Part shown: positions 45,241-57,800 of the stretch, piece after piece
How positions within the stretch are numbered: the first letter of the stretch is position 1
Layout: each line of letters begins with the position of its first letter
Source of the DNA: Symbiodinium sp. CCMP2592
Lineage: Eukaryota; Sar; Dinophyceae; Suessiales; Symbiodiniaceae
Assembly (NCBI GenBank): GCA_905221615.1
Contig: CAJNDT010000512.1
Coordinates: forward strand, 124,001-188,000
DNA: 64,000 nt
Reading direction: 5' to 3'
Notes under the pieces: generated by a model
Databases searched by the model: none
What the model was told of the DNA's origin: nothing
Seen by the model: only the letters and a program-made list of their open reading frames with translations
Position numbers and translations under genes: made by a program

Positions 45241-46278
45241 CAACTGCACTGCAGTACCTCATGGCATGAGATGTTGGCTTTGTGCCCACCCACCGACACA
45301 ACTTCCGGCTGTACTCGCCGAAAAGCACATTTTCATTAACTCACTTAGTCAGTGTCCCTTCATGGGTCCGCTCAACCACGTACCCACGAGCTCCTGCGTT
45401 ACTCACTCTCACACCCGAAAGCCGCTGCTCTCACTCCTCGCTTCGATCGCTCTGTTATCTGAATTGCTTCCCGCAGAGCCGTTGAAAGCTGTTTTTGTTA
45501 TTCGCAGCTTCGGTGCAGATAGAAAGTACACTGGGGACGGAGTCGGCAGGCCGCCCGGAATGTGGCAACTGTTCGCTAGTAACCTGCAACAGGATCAGCA
45601 CCCAGAGGCAGGGCTAAGGTTGCCGCAGTGACGACAGCCTCATTCCACTCCGCCCTTGCGTTCGAATTCATGCACTCAGTCAGACTCCCTCGCTGTCTCG
45701 CCTGACTCATGTACCCGTTGGCTCCGGTGCTAAACAGCCGCACACCGCTGACGCAGCTGCTTCACCGAACTTCGATGCAACGGAGCGACCCCCCCGCCTC
45801 CGCTCACTCGCTTGCTTAAATGTGCACTCCAGCGCCGTCAATGACTCGTCATCTACGGCTTCACTCGTGCTTGCGCTTCCCACGCCAGCAGCAGCTACCC
45901 CTGCTTGTGCAGTTGATGGTGCTGCTGGTCGTCAAAGTGCCGGGTTGACTTTTGTTGGTACTATAGTAGTGAGAAGGCGGCTGTGACATTCCGTGCCGGC
46001 GGACGTTTGGAGCCGTTCTTCCGTCGATAGTCAGAGTTGTGAAAGAGTGGGGGCCCAAACTCATGCGCCTCCGTCAGTATGGTGCCCTGCGCTGTGGTGG
46101 CATCCTATTTGCTTCGCCAGTGCCAAGCCGTGGGCTCAGTGTGAGAACGAGGCTGTGTAGGTTGCTGTTTAATTTGACATAAAGTATCGAAGGCCACCCA
46201 CCCCACGCTGCTGCACGATTCCGGGCTGCTGCTGAATAAGGCCGACATGGCTGAACCTTCTGTGAAATACTGTGAAAT

Positions 46279-46716
46279 ATGGGTCGAGGTGGCTTTTCCC
46301 CTCTGACACGGCATCTTGTGGCACAGTTGGGGGTCTTGTCGTGTGATGGGATGCAGGCGGAGGCCCCTGCGGTGCCGAAAACCGGCACCGCCGAGCAGAA
46401 GTGTGCACAGCACGAAGGCCGGCGTCGTGCTCCTCAGCGAATGCCAGCTCTGTGCGTTCCCGGGTTGGTGCGTCTGTTGCAGGTGGCCGACCAAGGCAGC
46501 AAAAGCAGACTTTATGGCAGATGCTGCAATGCTTGTGAAGCATGCATGCAGCGGGGGCGTCAGAAGTTTCGCGATGTATGCAGGATCAAGTCAGACACCG
46601 TGCTGCAACAAGGTCTTATAAATGGAGTGGCAAGTTTTCTGTCACACGGACCGCTTCTTTCCGTGCTTGTCGTTCTCTTGCTAGTCCATGACGGGCCAGC
46701 GGCTAGCATCCGGTAA
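46279..46716 (+). CDS. conserved 145-codon open frame of the repeat unit (copy A)
   Basis: The frame has the same length at 53436-53873 (B) and 59844-60281 (C), with only one residue changed at position 2 (Gly in A and C, Ser in B). It has a Cys-rich middle (RCCNACEACMQRGRQ) and a hydrophobic end (LLSVLVVLLLVHDG) that could be a membrane segment. A second frame (KADFMADAAMLVKHACSGG) overlaps it and is equally conserved, so which is coding, if either, is undecided. No family recognised. Confidence 0.35.
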   Translation: MGRGGFSPLTRHLVAQLGVLSCDGMQAEAPAVPKTGTAEQKCAQHEGRRRAPQRMPALCVPGLVRLLQVADQGSKSRLYGRCCNACEACMQRGRQKFRDVCRIKSDTVLQQGLINGVASFLSHGPLLSVLVVLLLVHDGPAASIR

Positions 46717-46781
46717 CATATCGATGTTATGTTTAACATGCTGGTCGGGCCCGGCCTCGCGTCACAGGAGTAACCCATGCC

Positions 46782-47025
46782 ATGCGCTGTACAGTCCCGT
46801 TCTTGCAAAGTTTCGTGGAAGAGGAAATCACTAATTCGCCACTGATCACTCTTGACGTGCCCGGAAAGAGGATCTGCTGCCGGAAGCTCGCTGCAAAGGC
46901 CCGCGCATTTTTCGGATGCTGTTCATGAGAGGGTGCTAGACATGCGAGGGTTACGGAAGCTTCTGCTCACATCTCTGAGGACGGCGGGTCTGACTGCTTC
47001 TGATGCCATGACTATGAGCACTTAG
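46782..47025 (+). pseudogene. broken copy (unit A) of the 82-codon frame intact in unit B
   Basis: Compared with 53939-54184, it lacks one base at about 46856 (cttgacgtgcc for cttgaccgtgcc) and one at about 46932 (gagggtgctagac for gagggatgctgcac), shifting the frame twice. Confidence 0.55.
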
Positions 47026-50000
47026 CACTCGCGCGCGAACGATTTTTCGAAAATTGCCGCTGCATCCTTGTTGCCAACTTGACGGCCAGTGCGGGTTCAC
47101 CCAACAATCCGCTTCAAGCAGGGCATGTCTCTGCACGAATGCTGTTCTTTCCTTTGGATCGCTGATTAGCTATCGCTTTGAGCGTGAGGCTTCGCCAAAG
47201 AGCGGCCAGCAAAGCATTCTTGCATGTCACGGGTCACAAGTCGCAGGAGCCAGCGGCGCTCTACAGTCCAGGTTCTGATTCTGCATGTGCACAATCGTCG
47301 AACCTGGAAGCCCCCCAGCATAGCCACGTCTGCATCCATGGAGTGGCTCTCGGCCGTTCCCCGGCTGCACTCGAGAAGGCTGCGCTTCACAGTCAATTTC
47401 CTGCACCTTCTCGCTGAGGCAGTGGAAGCCGTCTCTTCTCTCTGGGAGGCGCAACCCTGCAGCGGAGCGCGTGACTCGTCGGAAGTTTCAGCCTCAGCCG
47501 GTTGCAAGGCAGAGCCCTCTCCAGAGAAAGCCCGGGCCTCGTACTCGAGTTCGTGCAGGCGTTGCAGGGCATGCTGATGCTATGCAGGATTTCCCCCGAA
47601 CACTGGAGGGATTCGAAGAGCTGCCACCCACTGAGTGACGGTGTCCGAGTCGCGGCACTTGCTGGATGCAGAGCTTTCCACTGCCTTCCGAGGCTCCGCT
47701 TGGTGTCCGAAGGCCTGACGGAGCGAGTTCCACATTTGAACTCGACGGCAAACGTGGCCTGCTCAGTCGAGCAATCATCTCGGACATATTTTCTCAGAAC
47801 GGCTGATGAAGGCGCTCGCCGAAGGCATCGAGCAGCTCGGCTTCGCGCCACCCGGCTACATCCGCCCGAAGAGCTAAGCATCATCCGCCTTTACCTCCCA
47901 GCCCTGGCAGGCTCTCCTTTTCCGAGGAGAAGCACGCTGGCTTCTTCCGCGTCTTTCAGGAGCGGAAGGCCAGATCTGATCACGGCTTCGCGTCAAGAGC
48001 CAAGAGACAGTGTGCTTGCAGGTCCATGCCATATGCCATAACTTACCCGTCCTTTAGTATGGGCCATCTCGGCCGCAGGGCCTGATGCTCCTTGTCCAGC
48101 ACGGACTGCTGGCAAAGCACACGCTGCGGCGTGTGCGCCATGCCCTCTTCCGCACCTTGCCCCTGGGACCTGCGATTCTGCTTGTGCATCTTGTCGCTCT
48201 GTGAACAGTTGTTCATACCACACTGGCCCGAGGTCGCTGCTTATGGTGAACGTGGCCTGCCTATTTTTTCAGCACTTGTTGAAGCCGCTTGAAGCCTGTC
48301 ATTCCCTCGCCCGATCTGCCTTGCTCCTTCGCACCTTCCACTCTGCTTGCTGTTGCCGCTCTCGAGGTGCGCGACGACACGTTCGATGCCATGTTGGCAA
48401 GCGGTGAGCTGCACCTGTTGGCAAAGGGGCAGCACCGGGCTCGGCCACGCTCGGTCTGGCCGCCACGGCCGTTGGCGAGGATTGCTGCATCATGTCCGCG
48501 CTGAGGCCGGAGATCCCGGACAACTCCCACGATGCACTGGCCAGGTGCCCAGGATCTCCTCAGGACCATTTTCAACACAGGTGCCCTGGCCTGCGTCTTA
48601 CAAGCACCAATCAGGGCTACTACATCGCAGCCTTGAAGCGGATGGCTCTCCGGCTGACGCGCGAGCCAGACGCTCACAGGGCCAAGTGTATCGCGCAGTG
48701 CACACGTGCCTGCCTCCACAGAATTCTGTCGTCCGCGATTGCGGTCTGAGGAATGCGGAACTGTTCTTGGAGGCACGCGTGCTTCGGAGTGTTGCCAAGC
48801 TTCTACATGGCGTTGCATGCTTTCAAACTTGTGCGGCACTTCGCTGCTATCCTCTTTCCCTCCTTCGCTGCGCCAGGAGTCAAAGCTGCCTCTGATGGAG
48901 GAGGCAGACGTCTTTGCGTTGGCATCGTGAGGGGCATCGAAGAAGATCGCGTGGCAGGCTATGAGATACGTCTTCCACGGCTACGACATGGCCGAGATAG
49001 GAGCAAGAACGGTTTGTCTTTGCACCTCGGCAGAACTTGGCTTGAAATTGCCCGAGCTGTGCCCGGCTAGCCATCGACGTACTTCGCACAAGTTTGTGTG
49101 CCAGGCCTCCTGCAGTCAAAGAGTCCTCTCGCCACTGGGACGCACTTGACGTGGTCTCCAAGTGCGACCTTGCCGCCACTTCTTCCGCCAGGTGCATGGC
49201 GCAGCCGTCGAGGCTGCAGCTGGCGGTCCTCGAATCTGTCGGGCTGGCCCTGGCCGTGCCAAGCCCGCGTTGGCGCCGGTTGTGCAGGTGCTGCGAAGCC
49301 AGTTGCTGCCGAAACTGGTCGAACGGCTGCATTGCGCTTGGGTGGCCCGGCTCGCGTTATCGTGGAGATTCCTGGGATGAGGGAGTGAGGGAGCGCACGC
49401 GCAGCATGTGTCCACAGAACCGAGGCGCAAATGGCAAAGGCCATGCACAAGGACAGCTCTGGTTCCCTCCAAGCCGCGCTGACGATGGAGAAGGAGCCTC
49501 CCTCGCCCGCTTGCGATGCCAGATCTCGCGCTCCAAATTTGTCTGAGCTGCTCAGGACGTGCTGGACTTGGTTATCGACCTCTTGGGCCTTAGACAGCCT
49601 GCAGTGACGCAGGCAAGTCCAGCGGCGAGCTGTGTGTTCGGAGTGTTTTCTGTGCGTGTCAGGCCGTGGCAGAGTTGATCGTCTGCGGGCCGCTGCTCTC
49701 GCAGCTGCACGTGCTGGCAGCACTCGTCTGATTGGGGTTTGCGGGAATGTTTGGGGTGGCCGCAGAAGCATCGTGAGCCAGGCGGAGCGGCACCGGTACA
49801 TGAACAGACCCAAGAGCATCTGGGAGGCATCTGACATGCTTGCGATTGCTTGCGCTTGTCTTGGATGGTGTCAGCCTGTTGCGGGTCCTCATGCGAAGAT
49901 AATGATGATCGATGTCGAGAACAACGGGCGGCCGCCTTGTCGTTGCACCGTTTCTGCGACGTGTACCTGCGCCCCTCGTGGAGCCATGCCATGATGTGTG

Positions 50001-51532
50001 TGCTAGAGGCCCTTGCCAGCGCCGGAGCGAGTCGATGCGATGCAGGACCAGCGGTCACGATTCAGCACCCATCTGGCACTTGGAAGTAGGGTCATGGTCA
50101 CGAGGCCGCCGAAGCGGAGATGGCCTGCGCTGCCGAAGAGGCCAAGCTCGGAAGGTTCGGCTTAACGCACTCACGTGGAGCTTTCTGAGGATCCACCGGA
50201 CCAGCTTGCTGCCGTGCTGGCCGTCCGCCTTCCTCTGAGGATCCGATGCGCAGGAATGCAGAGGCAGAGGGAAGCAAACATTTGCAACCGCTGAGGCTCC
50301 CTGGCCAGATTCTTGCAGAAGATGCAGACGGAGCGTGTGTCGGGAGTCTTGGTCCCATTGATTCAGCTGCTGCTGTGGCCAGTCGCGACCTCAGCGCCTT
50401 CGCATTTCCTCCTGTTCACTTGCGGCCCCGAGCCAAACGCTGAAACTCGAAAGCGTGTGCGAGGCGGTGCCCGCAGCACTGGCAGAGAGCAAGGCCTGTG
50501 GCGAGAGAGACGCTGATTGACATGAGCTGGCGAGAGCTGCCGTGTGCTGCCATGTTCTCGAAGCACAGCCACCGGAGAGTCGGGGAGACTCTAATGGGAT
50601 CGCGAGCGCAGCCTGCCCAGGAGCCAGCGAACGCTGACAAGACGAGGGCAGCGGTTCAGGCAAAGACTTTGCACGGTCTTACATTGTTTCTGAGAAAGTA
50701 TTGCTAGTGGCTGCCATCGCCCATCGCACCAGGGCCCCTAACCGACACAATCCCACAAACCCGCAAATTCAGCAAAGTGAGTGCATCAACAGCTAGCGTG
50801 GCCTTGTGATTTTGCCTTGGAGGCTCTGGGCGAGCTGTGCACAGCCTGTGGAGTGGAGGCAGAGCCGGACTCGCCTGAAGTGATGCTGCCTCCATCTGTC
50901 TCAGCCAATTTGCCTGCTGGTCTGTGTCGCTGCCAGGAAGCGGCGCTCGCAACCTCTGAGGCACCGAGACAAGCTGCACTGTGAGGGCATCTCTACTGCA
51001 GCAGCAGCAGCAGCACGGAAGATGCTCGCCGGAGGTTTCCACACAGCAGCGCTTGTCGGAGAGGCCAGCTGCGAACTTGCACCGGTTCGGCAATCACAAG
51101 CGGCACCTTTCGTGCAAGCCAGGCAGATCTGGCTTCGAGATTGCACCGGCGCAGATCTTTTGGGTAAGGCAGCAGAAGGGGGAGCATGACAAGCCACCGT
51201 CTTCTGTCTATTTCTGCACGATTGCCCTGGCATGCAGGAGAAGGGGATCAGCAATCCTTTCCGCGGGGCCATCCAGGCGCGGGCCTTTCTCGTCATTCTC
51301 GTTGGATCATGGTGCGCTGCTCGCTTGCAGTATCGAAGCTATAGGCCATGCTGGACGACCAGAGCATGATGGGCGTCTCGGGTGTCTCGGCTCTCCGGTG
51401 GTCGTCGGGGGCTTTACCGTTGCTTTCATCGCCACAGTGCCTCCGAGGCCTTGAGAATGGCTTTGGACGGTGCTGCTGGGCGGACAGCACCGAGAGGCAC
51501 CATCGAAGGGCCTGTGCAAGTGTTTGGGATAT

Positions 51533-52530
51533 AGCCACACCCAAGTGGGACCCCAAGCATCTAAATCTGAAGATGTTCAGGGTGCTTGAAGCTCCAGGGA
51601 CGAGCTCTGTAATGTGTTGGCTCTCTTCGCAAAAGCTGGCGCCCTTGCTTTGGCATTGTTCAGGCAGGCAGCGGCAGTGCATCCGCAGTGTCGGGGTGGT
51701 AGAGGTTCCGGGACATCTCTTGCGAAGGGGTGTGGGTGGGGGCAGGGAGTAGGAATGCATGCCCGGATTGGTTCATGCTGTTGGGTGGAAGCAGCTGCTC
51801 TCAAGTGGTCAATGGTGTGGATTCTTGCAAAGAAGTGTGCTGGTGTGCTTGTCTGTGTGTACGTACTGTATGCTGAGTGTGTCACGAGCTCACTTGCTCC
51901 AGGCACTCGCTCGGCTTACACCATCACACAGTCGCCTCGCTCAAATCACCGTGTTTTAGGGTTGCTCGTCTCGACTTTTCCATTCACTAGGCAGCATATT
52001 TGATCATGCAGTCTCTCACTGGGGTTACTTCTTTCGCGTATCATCTCGATCCATGCATGTGCAGTTTAAGCTCGCAGAGTGGCTGAAAGCCGTGCCAGCG
52101 GGATAAACTCAGGAATCAGGAAAGCTTTTTTGCCGCACTCTCACAGACCTGCTTGAGTTCCCTTCAGTGAGTAGCAGAGGGTCTCCAAAATGCAACGAAC
52201 CGCTCCCTCGCGGTGCCGCAATCTCCAATCGCGCGCTTAACTTGTTCACTGCTTGTGCTCGTTTGATATCGTTTGATTGCCTGTCACTTGCATGTACGCC
52301 CTCCGGTGTTTACTCACGCCCTTCCTGACGTACTGCGGTCTCTTATTCAGCTTGCCACTTGCTTCATTCACTTACTTTCTCTTTCACTTCATCCGTTCAC
52401 GAAGTCTACGTGAGCACCGAGTCTACTCGAGTGATTCCTCGCTCAGCTCTGTCATTTCACTCACCCACATCCCTTTATGATAGCCTCCTTCCCTCACTCG
52501 CCCATGTACCCACGATCGCTCTATTGCTTC
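51533..52530. other. unit-B-specific segment replacing about 230 bp of A and C
   Basis: After ggatat the sequence departs from A (45232 on) and rejoins at attgcttcccgcagag. The segment has no recognised gene; its last 250 bases are rich in cactcac/ctcactt words. It is either an insertion in B or ancestral sequence lost from A and C. Confidence 0.7.
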
Positions 52531-53435
52531 CCGCAGAGCAGTTGAAAGCTGTTTTTGTTATTCGCAGCTTCGGTGCAGATAGAAAGTATCCTGGGGACGG
52601 AGTCGGCAGGCCGCCCTGTCCGCAAGCACGAAAATGTGGCAACTGTTCGCTAGTAACCTGCAACATGATCAGCACCCAGAGGCAGGGCTAAGGTTGCCGC
52701 AGTGACGACAGCCTCATTCCACTCTTTACTTCAGCCAACCACACACACACACACATTCGCCTCCCCTCCTCCCTCCCTACCGATATCCCTGGCGCCCTTG
52801 CTAACGAAGTCGCACTTAGTCTGACTCCCTCGCTCTCTCGCCTGACTCATGTACCCGTTGGCTCCAGTGCTCTACAGCAGCGTTCCTCTGACCCAGCTTC
52901 TTCACTGAACTCGAACGCAACGGAGCACCCCCCTCCGCTCACTCGCTTGCTAGACTTGTGTATCCTTTCGCCGTCAATGACTCGTCATCCACGGCTTCAC
53001 TCACTCATGCTTGCGTCTCTCATACCAGCAGCAGCTACCCCTGCTTCTGTAGTTGATGGTGCTGGTTCCCAAGGTGCGGGGTTGGCTTTTGTTGGCCCTG
53101 GAGCGCCTCTCAAGTAGGTGCTATGGTAGTGAGAAGGCAACATACCCTGTGATATTCCGTGCCGGCGGACGTTTGGAGTCATTCTTCCCAGAGTTGTGAG
53201 AGAGTGGGGGCCCAAACTCATGCGACTCCGTCAGTATGGTGCCCTGCGCTGTGGTGGCATCTTATTTGCTTCGCCAGTGCCAAGCCGTGGACTCAGTGTG
53301 AGAACGAGGCTGTGTAGCTTGCTGTTTAATTTGACATAAAGTATCGAAGGCCACCCACCCCACGCTGCTGCACGATTCCGGGCTGCTGCTGAATAAGGCC
53401 GACGTGGCTGAGCCTTCTGTGAAATACTGTGAAAT

Positions 53436-53873
53436 ATGAGTCGAGGTGGCTTTTCCCCTCTGACACGGCATCTTGTGGCACAGTTGGGGGTCTTGTCGTG
53501 TGATGGGATGCAGGCGGAGGCCCCTGCGGTGCCGAAAACCGGCACCGCCGAGCAGAAGTGTGCACAGCACGAAGGCCGGCGTCGTGCTCCTCAGCGAATG
53601 CCAGCTCTGTGCGTTCCCGGGTTGGTGCGTCTGTTGCAGGTGGCCGACCAAGGCAGCAAAAGCAGACTTTATGGCAGATGCTGCAATGCTTGTGAAGCAT
53701 GCATGCAGCGGGGGCGTCAGAAGTTTCGCGATGTATGCAGGATCAAGTCAGACACCGTGCTGCAACAAGGTCTTATAAATGGAGTGGCAAGTTTTCTGTC
53801 ACACGGACCGCTTCTTTCCGTGCTTGTCGTTCTCTTGCTAGTCCATGACGGGCCAGCGGCTAGCATCCGGTAA
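53436..53873 (+). CDS. conserved 145-codon open frame (copy B)
   Basis: Copy of the frame at 46279-46716, with Ser for Gly at codon 2 and otherwise the same protein sequence. Confidence 0.35.
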   Translation: MSRGGFSPLTRHLVAQLGVLSCDGMQAEAPAVPKTGTAEQKCAQHEGRRRAPQRMPALCVPGLVRLLQVADQGSKSRLYGRCCNACEACMQRGRQKFRDVCRIKSDTVLQQGLINGVASFLSHGPLLSVLVVLLLVHDGPAASIR

Positions 53874-53938
53874 CATATCGATGTTATGTTTAACATGCTG
53901 GTCGGGCCCGGCCTCGCGTCAGAGGAGTAACCCATGCC

Positions 53939-54184
53939 ATGCGCTGTACAGTCCCGTTCTTGCAAAGTTTCGTGGAAGAGGAAATCACTAATTCGCCACT
54001 GATCACTCTTGACCGTGCCCGGAAAGAGGATCTGCTGCCGGAAGCCCGCTGCAAAGGCCCGCGCATTTTTCGGATGCTGTTCATGAGAGGGATGCTGCAC
54101 ATGCGAGGGTTACGGAAGCTTCTGCTCACATCTCTGAGGACGGCGGGTCTGACTGCTTCTGATGCCATGACTATGAGCACTTAG
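53939..54184 (+). CDS. short open frame intact only in unit B
   Basis: The frame starts at an ATG just after catgcc and reads FLQSFVEEEITNSPLITLDR, KEDLLPEARCKGPRIFRMLF and GLRKLLLTSLRTAGLTASDA, ending at TAG. It looks like a helical, basic C-terminal exon. The A and C copies share two one-base deletions. I do not recognise the family. Unit B may hold the working version of whatever gene the array carries. Confidence 0.4.
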   Translation: MRCTVPFLQSFVEEEITNSPLITLDRARKEDLLPEARCKGPRIFRMLFMRGMLHMRGLRKLLLTSLRTAGLTASDAMTMST

Positions 54185-54778
54185 CACTCGCGCGCGAACG
54201 ATTTTTCGAAAATTGCCGCTGCATCCTTGTTGCCAACTTGACGGCCAGTGCGGGTTCACCCAACAATCCGCTTCAAGCAGGGCATGTCTCTGCACGAATG
54301 CTGTTCTTTCCTTTGGATCGCTGATTAGCTATCGCTTTGAGCGTGAGGCTTCGCCAAAGAGCGGCCAGCAAAGCATTCTTGCATGTCACGGGTCACAAGT
54401 CGCAGGAGCCAGCGGCGCTCTACAGTCCAGGTTCTGATTCTGCATGTGCACAATCGTCGAACCTGGAAGCCCCCCAGCATAGCCACGTCTGCATCCATGG
54501 AGTGGCTCTCGGCCGTTCCCCGGCTGCACTCGAGAAGGCTGCGCTTCACAGTCAATTTCCTGCACCTTCTCGCTGAGGCAGTGGAAGCCGTCTCTTCTCT
54601 CTGGGAGGCGCAACCCTGCAGCGGAGACGCGTGACTCGTCGGAAGTTTCAGCCTCAGCCGGTTGCAAGGCAGAGCCCTCTCCAGAGAAAGCCCGGGCCTC
54701 GTACTCGAGTTCGTGCAGGCGTTGCAGGGCATGCCGATGCTACGCAGGACTTTCCGCGAACACTGGAGGGCTTCGAAC

Positions 54779-54893
54779 CCTTCCGAGGCTCCGCTTGGTG
54801 TCCGAAGGCTTGACAGAGCGAGTGCCACATTTGAACTTCAAATGTGGCACTCGCTCTGTCAAGCCTTCGGACACCAAGCGGAGCCTCGGAAGG
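54779..54893. repeat. perfect palindrome, 57-bp arms, 1-base centre
   Basis: Left arm 54779-54835 and right arm 54837-54893 are exact reverse complements around C54836. In A, B and D the arm sequence occurs once. The right-hand side extends the inverted copy further (cagtggaaagctct, the reverse complement of agagctttccactg in the other units), so unit C carries a fold-back duplication. Confidence 0.95.
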
Positions 54894-57800
54894 CAGTGGA
54901 AAGCTCTGAACTCGACGGCAAACGTGATCAAACGTGGCCGGCTCAGTCGAGCAATCATCTCGGACATATTTTCTCAGAACGGCTGATGAAGGCGCTCGCC
55001 GAAGGCATCGAGCAGCTCGGCTTCGCGCCACCCGGCTACATCCGCCCGAAGAGCTAAGCATCATCCGCCTTTACCTCCCAGCCCTGGCAGGCTCTCCTTT
55101 TCCGAGGAGAAGCACGCTGGCTTCTTCCGCGTCTTTCAGGAGCGGAAGGCCAGATCTGATCACGGCTTCGCGTCAAGAGCCAAGAGACAGTGTGCTTGCA
55201 GGTCCATGCCATATGCCATAACTTACCCGTCCTTTAGTATGGGCCATCTCGGCCGCAGGGCCTGATGCTCCTTGTCCAGCACGGACTGCTGGCAAAGCAC
55301 ACGCTGCGGCGTGTGCGCCATGCCCTCTTCCGCACCTTGCCCCTGGGACCTGCGATTCTGCTTGTGCATCTTGTCGCTCTGTGAACAGTTGTTCATACCA
55401 CACTGGCCCGAGGTCGCTGCTTATGGTGAACGTGGCCTGCCTATTTTTTCAGCACTTGTTGAAGCCGCTTGAAGCCTGTCATTCCCTCGCCCGATCTGCC
55501 TTGCTCCTTCGCACCTTCCACTCTGCTTGCTGTTGCCGCTCTCGAGGTGCGCGACGACACGTTCGATGCCATGTTGGCAAGCGGTGAGCTGCACCTGCTG
55601 GCAAAGGGGCAGCACCGGGCTCGGCCACGCTCGGTCTGGCCGCCACGGCCGTTGGCGAGGATTGCTGCATCATGTCCGCGCTCAGGCCGGAGATCCCGGA
55701 CAACTCCCACGATGCACTGGCCAGGTGCCCAGGATCTCCTCAGGACCATTTCAACACAGGTGCCCTGGCCTGCGTCTTACAAGCACCAATCAGGGCTACT
55801 ACATCGCAGCCTTGAAGCGGATGGCTCTCCGGCTGACGCGCGAGCCAGACGCTCACATGGCCAAGTGTATCGAGCAGTGCACACGTGCCTGCCTCCACAG
55901 AATTCTGTCGTCCGCGATTGCGGTCTGAGGAACGCGGAACTGTTCTTGGAGGCGCGCGTGCTCGGAGTGTTGCCAAGCTTCTACATGGCATTACATGGCG
56001 TTGCATGCTTTCAAACTTGTGCGGCACTTCGCTGCTCAAGAGTGAGTCAGCGAGCATCCTCTTTCCCTCCTTCGCTGCGCCAGGAGTCAAAGCTGCCTCT
56101 GATGGAGGAGGCAGACGTCTTTTCGTTGGCATCGTGAGGGGCATCGAAGAAGATCGCGTGGCAGGCTATGAGATACGTCTTCCACGGCTACGACATGGCC
56201 GAGACAGGAGCAAGAACGGTTTGTCTTTGCACCTCGGCCGAACTTGGCTTGAAATTGCCCGAGCTGTGCCCGGCGAGCCATCGACGTACTTCGCACAAGT
56301 TTGTGTGCCAGGCCTCCTGCAGTCAAGGAGTCCTCTCGCCACTGGGACGCACTTGAAGTGGCCTCCAAGTGCGACCTTGCCTCCACTTCTTCCGCCAGGT
56401 GCATGGCGCAGCCGTCGAGGCTGTAGCTGGCGGTCCTCGAATCTGTCGGGCTGGCCCTGGGCGTGCCAAGCCAGCGTTGGCGCCGGTTGTGCAGGTGCTG
56501 CGAAGCCAGTTGCTGCCGAAACTGGCCGAACGGCTGCATCGCGCTTGGGCGGCCCGGCTCGCGTTATCGTGGAGATTCCTGGGATGAGGGAGTGAGGGAG
56601 TGCACCCGCAGCATGTGTCCACAGAACCGAGGCGCAAATGGCAAAGGCCATGCACAAGGACAGCTCTGGTTCCCTCCAAGCCGCGCTGACGATGGAGAAG
56701 GAGCCTCCCTCGCCCGCTTGCGATGCCAGATCTCGCGCTCCAAATTTGTCTGAGCTGCTCAGGACGTGCTGGACTTGGTTATCGACCTCTTGGGCCTTAG
56801 ACAGCCTGCAGTGACGCAGGCAAGTCCAGCGGCGAGCTGTGTGTTCGGAGTGTTTTTCTGTGCGTGTCAGGCCGTGGCAGAGTTGATCGTCTGCGGGCCG
56901 CTGCTCTCGCAGCTTCACGTGCTGGCAGCACTCGTCTGATTGGGGTTTGCGGGAATGTTTGGGGTGGCCGCAGAAGCATCGTGAGCCAGGCGGAGCGGCA
57001 CCGGTACATGAACAGACCCAAGAGCATCTGGGAGGCATCTGACATGCCTGCTTGCTTGCGCTGGTCTTGGATCGTGTCAGTCTGCTGCGGGTCTTGATTT
57101 TGCACGCTGCGAAGATAATGATGATCGATGTCGAGAACAACAGGCGGCCGCCTTGTCGTTGCACCGTTTCTGCGACGTGTACCTGCGCCCCTCGTGGAGC
57201 CATGCCATGATGTGTGTGCTAGAGTCTGCTAGAGGCCCTTGCCAGCGCCGGAGCGAGTCGATGCGATGCAGGACCCGCGTTCACTATTCAGCACCCATCT
57301 GGCACTTGGAAGTAGGGTCATGGTCACGAGGCCGCCGAAGCGGAGATGGCCTGCGCTGCCGAAGAGGCCAAGCTCGGAAGGTTCGGCTTAACGCACTCAC
57401 GTGGAGCTTTCTGAGGATCCACCGGACCAGCTTGCTGCCGTGCTGGCCGTCCGCCTTCCTCTGAGGATCCGATGCGCAGGAATGCAGAGGCAGAGCGAAG
57501 CAAACATTTGCAACCGCTGAGGCTCCCTGGCCAGATTCTTGCAGAAGATGCAGACGGAGCGTGTGTCGGGAGTCTTGGTCCCATTGATTCAGCTGCTGCT
57601 GTGGCCAGTCGCGACCTGAGCGCCTTCGCATTTCCTCCTGTCCACTTGCGGCCCCCCGCCAAACGCTGAAACTCGAAAGCGTGCGCGAGGCGGTGCCCGC
57701 AGCACTGGCAGAGAGCAAGGCCTGTGGCGAGAGAGACGCTGATTGACATGAGCTGGCGAGAGCTGCAGTGTGCTGCCATGTTCTCGAAGTTGGGCATGGC

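Larger units (their letters stand above)
40763..47076. repeat. tandem repeat unit A (about 6.3 kb)
   Basis: First complete copy. Shared landmarks recur at constant offsets; for example the + frame starting MQGRALSRESPG is at 41141 here, 47502 in B and 61067 in D. Unit A lacks about 47 bp just after its start that B, C and D have. Its last 2.9 kb is almost identical to that of unit C. Confidence 0.95.
47077..54235. repeat. tandem repeat unit B (7159 bp)
   Basis: Second copy, offset 6361 bp from A at shared landmarks. It is longer because of a private segment at about 51533-52530, and it differs more from A and C between about 50560 and 51150 than they differ from each other. Confidence 0.95.

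Noticed and set aside
56166-57203. 345-codon minus-strand frame in unit C (and similar minus frames in A, B, D)
   Set aside because: Low-complexity Arg/Ala/Ser-rich translation with no motif, length changes between units, and it lies opposite the coding-like + strand segments; most likely a G+C-driven antisense frame.
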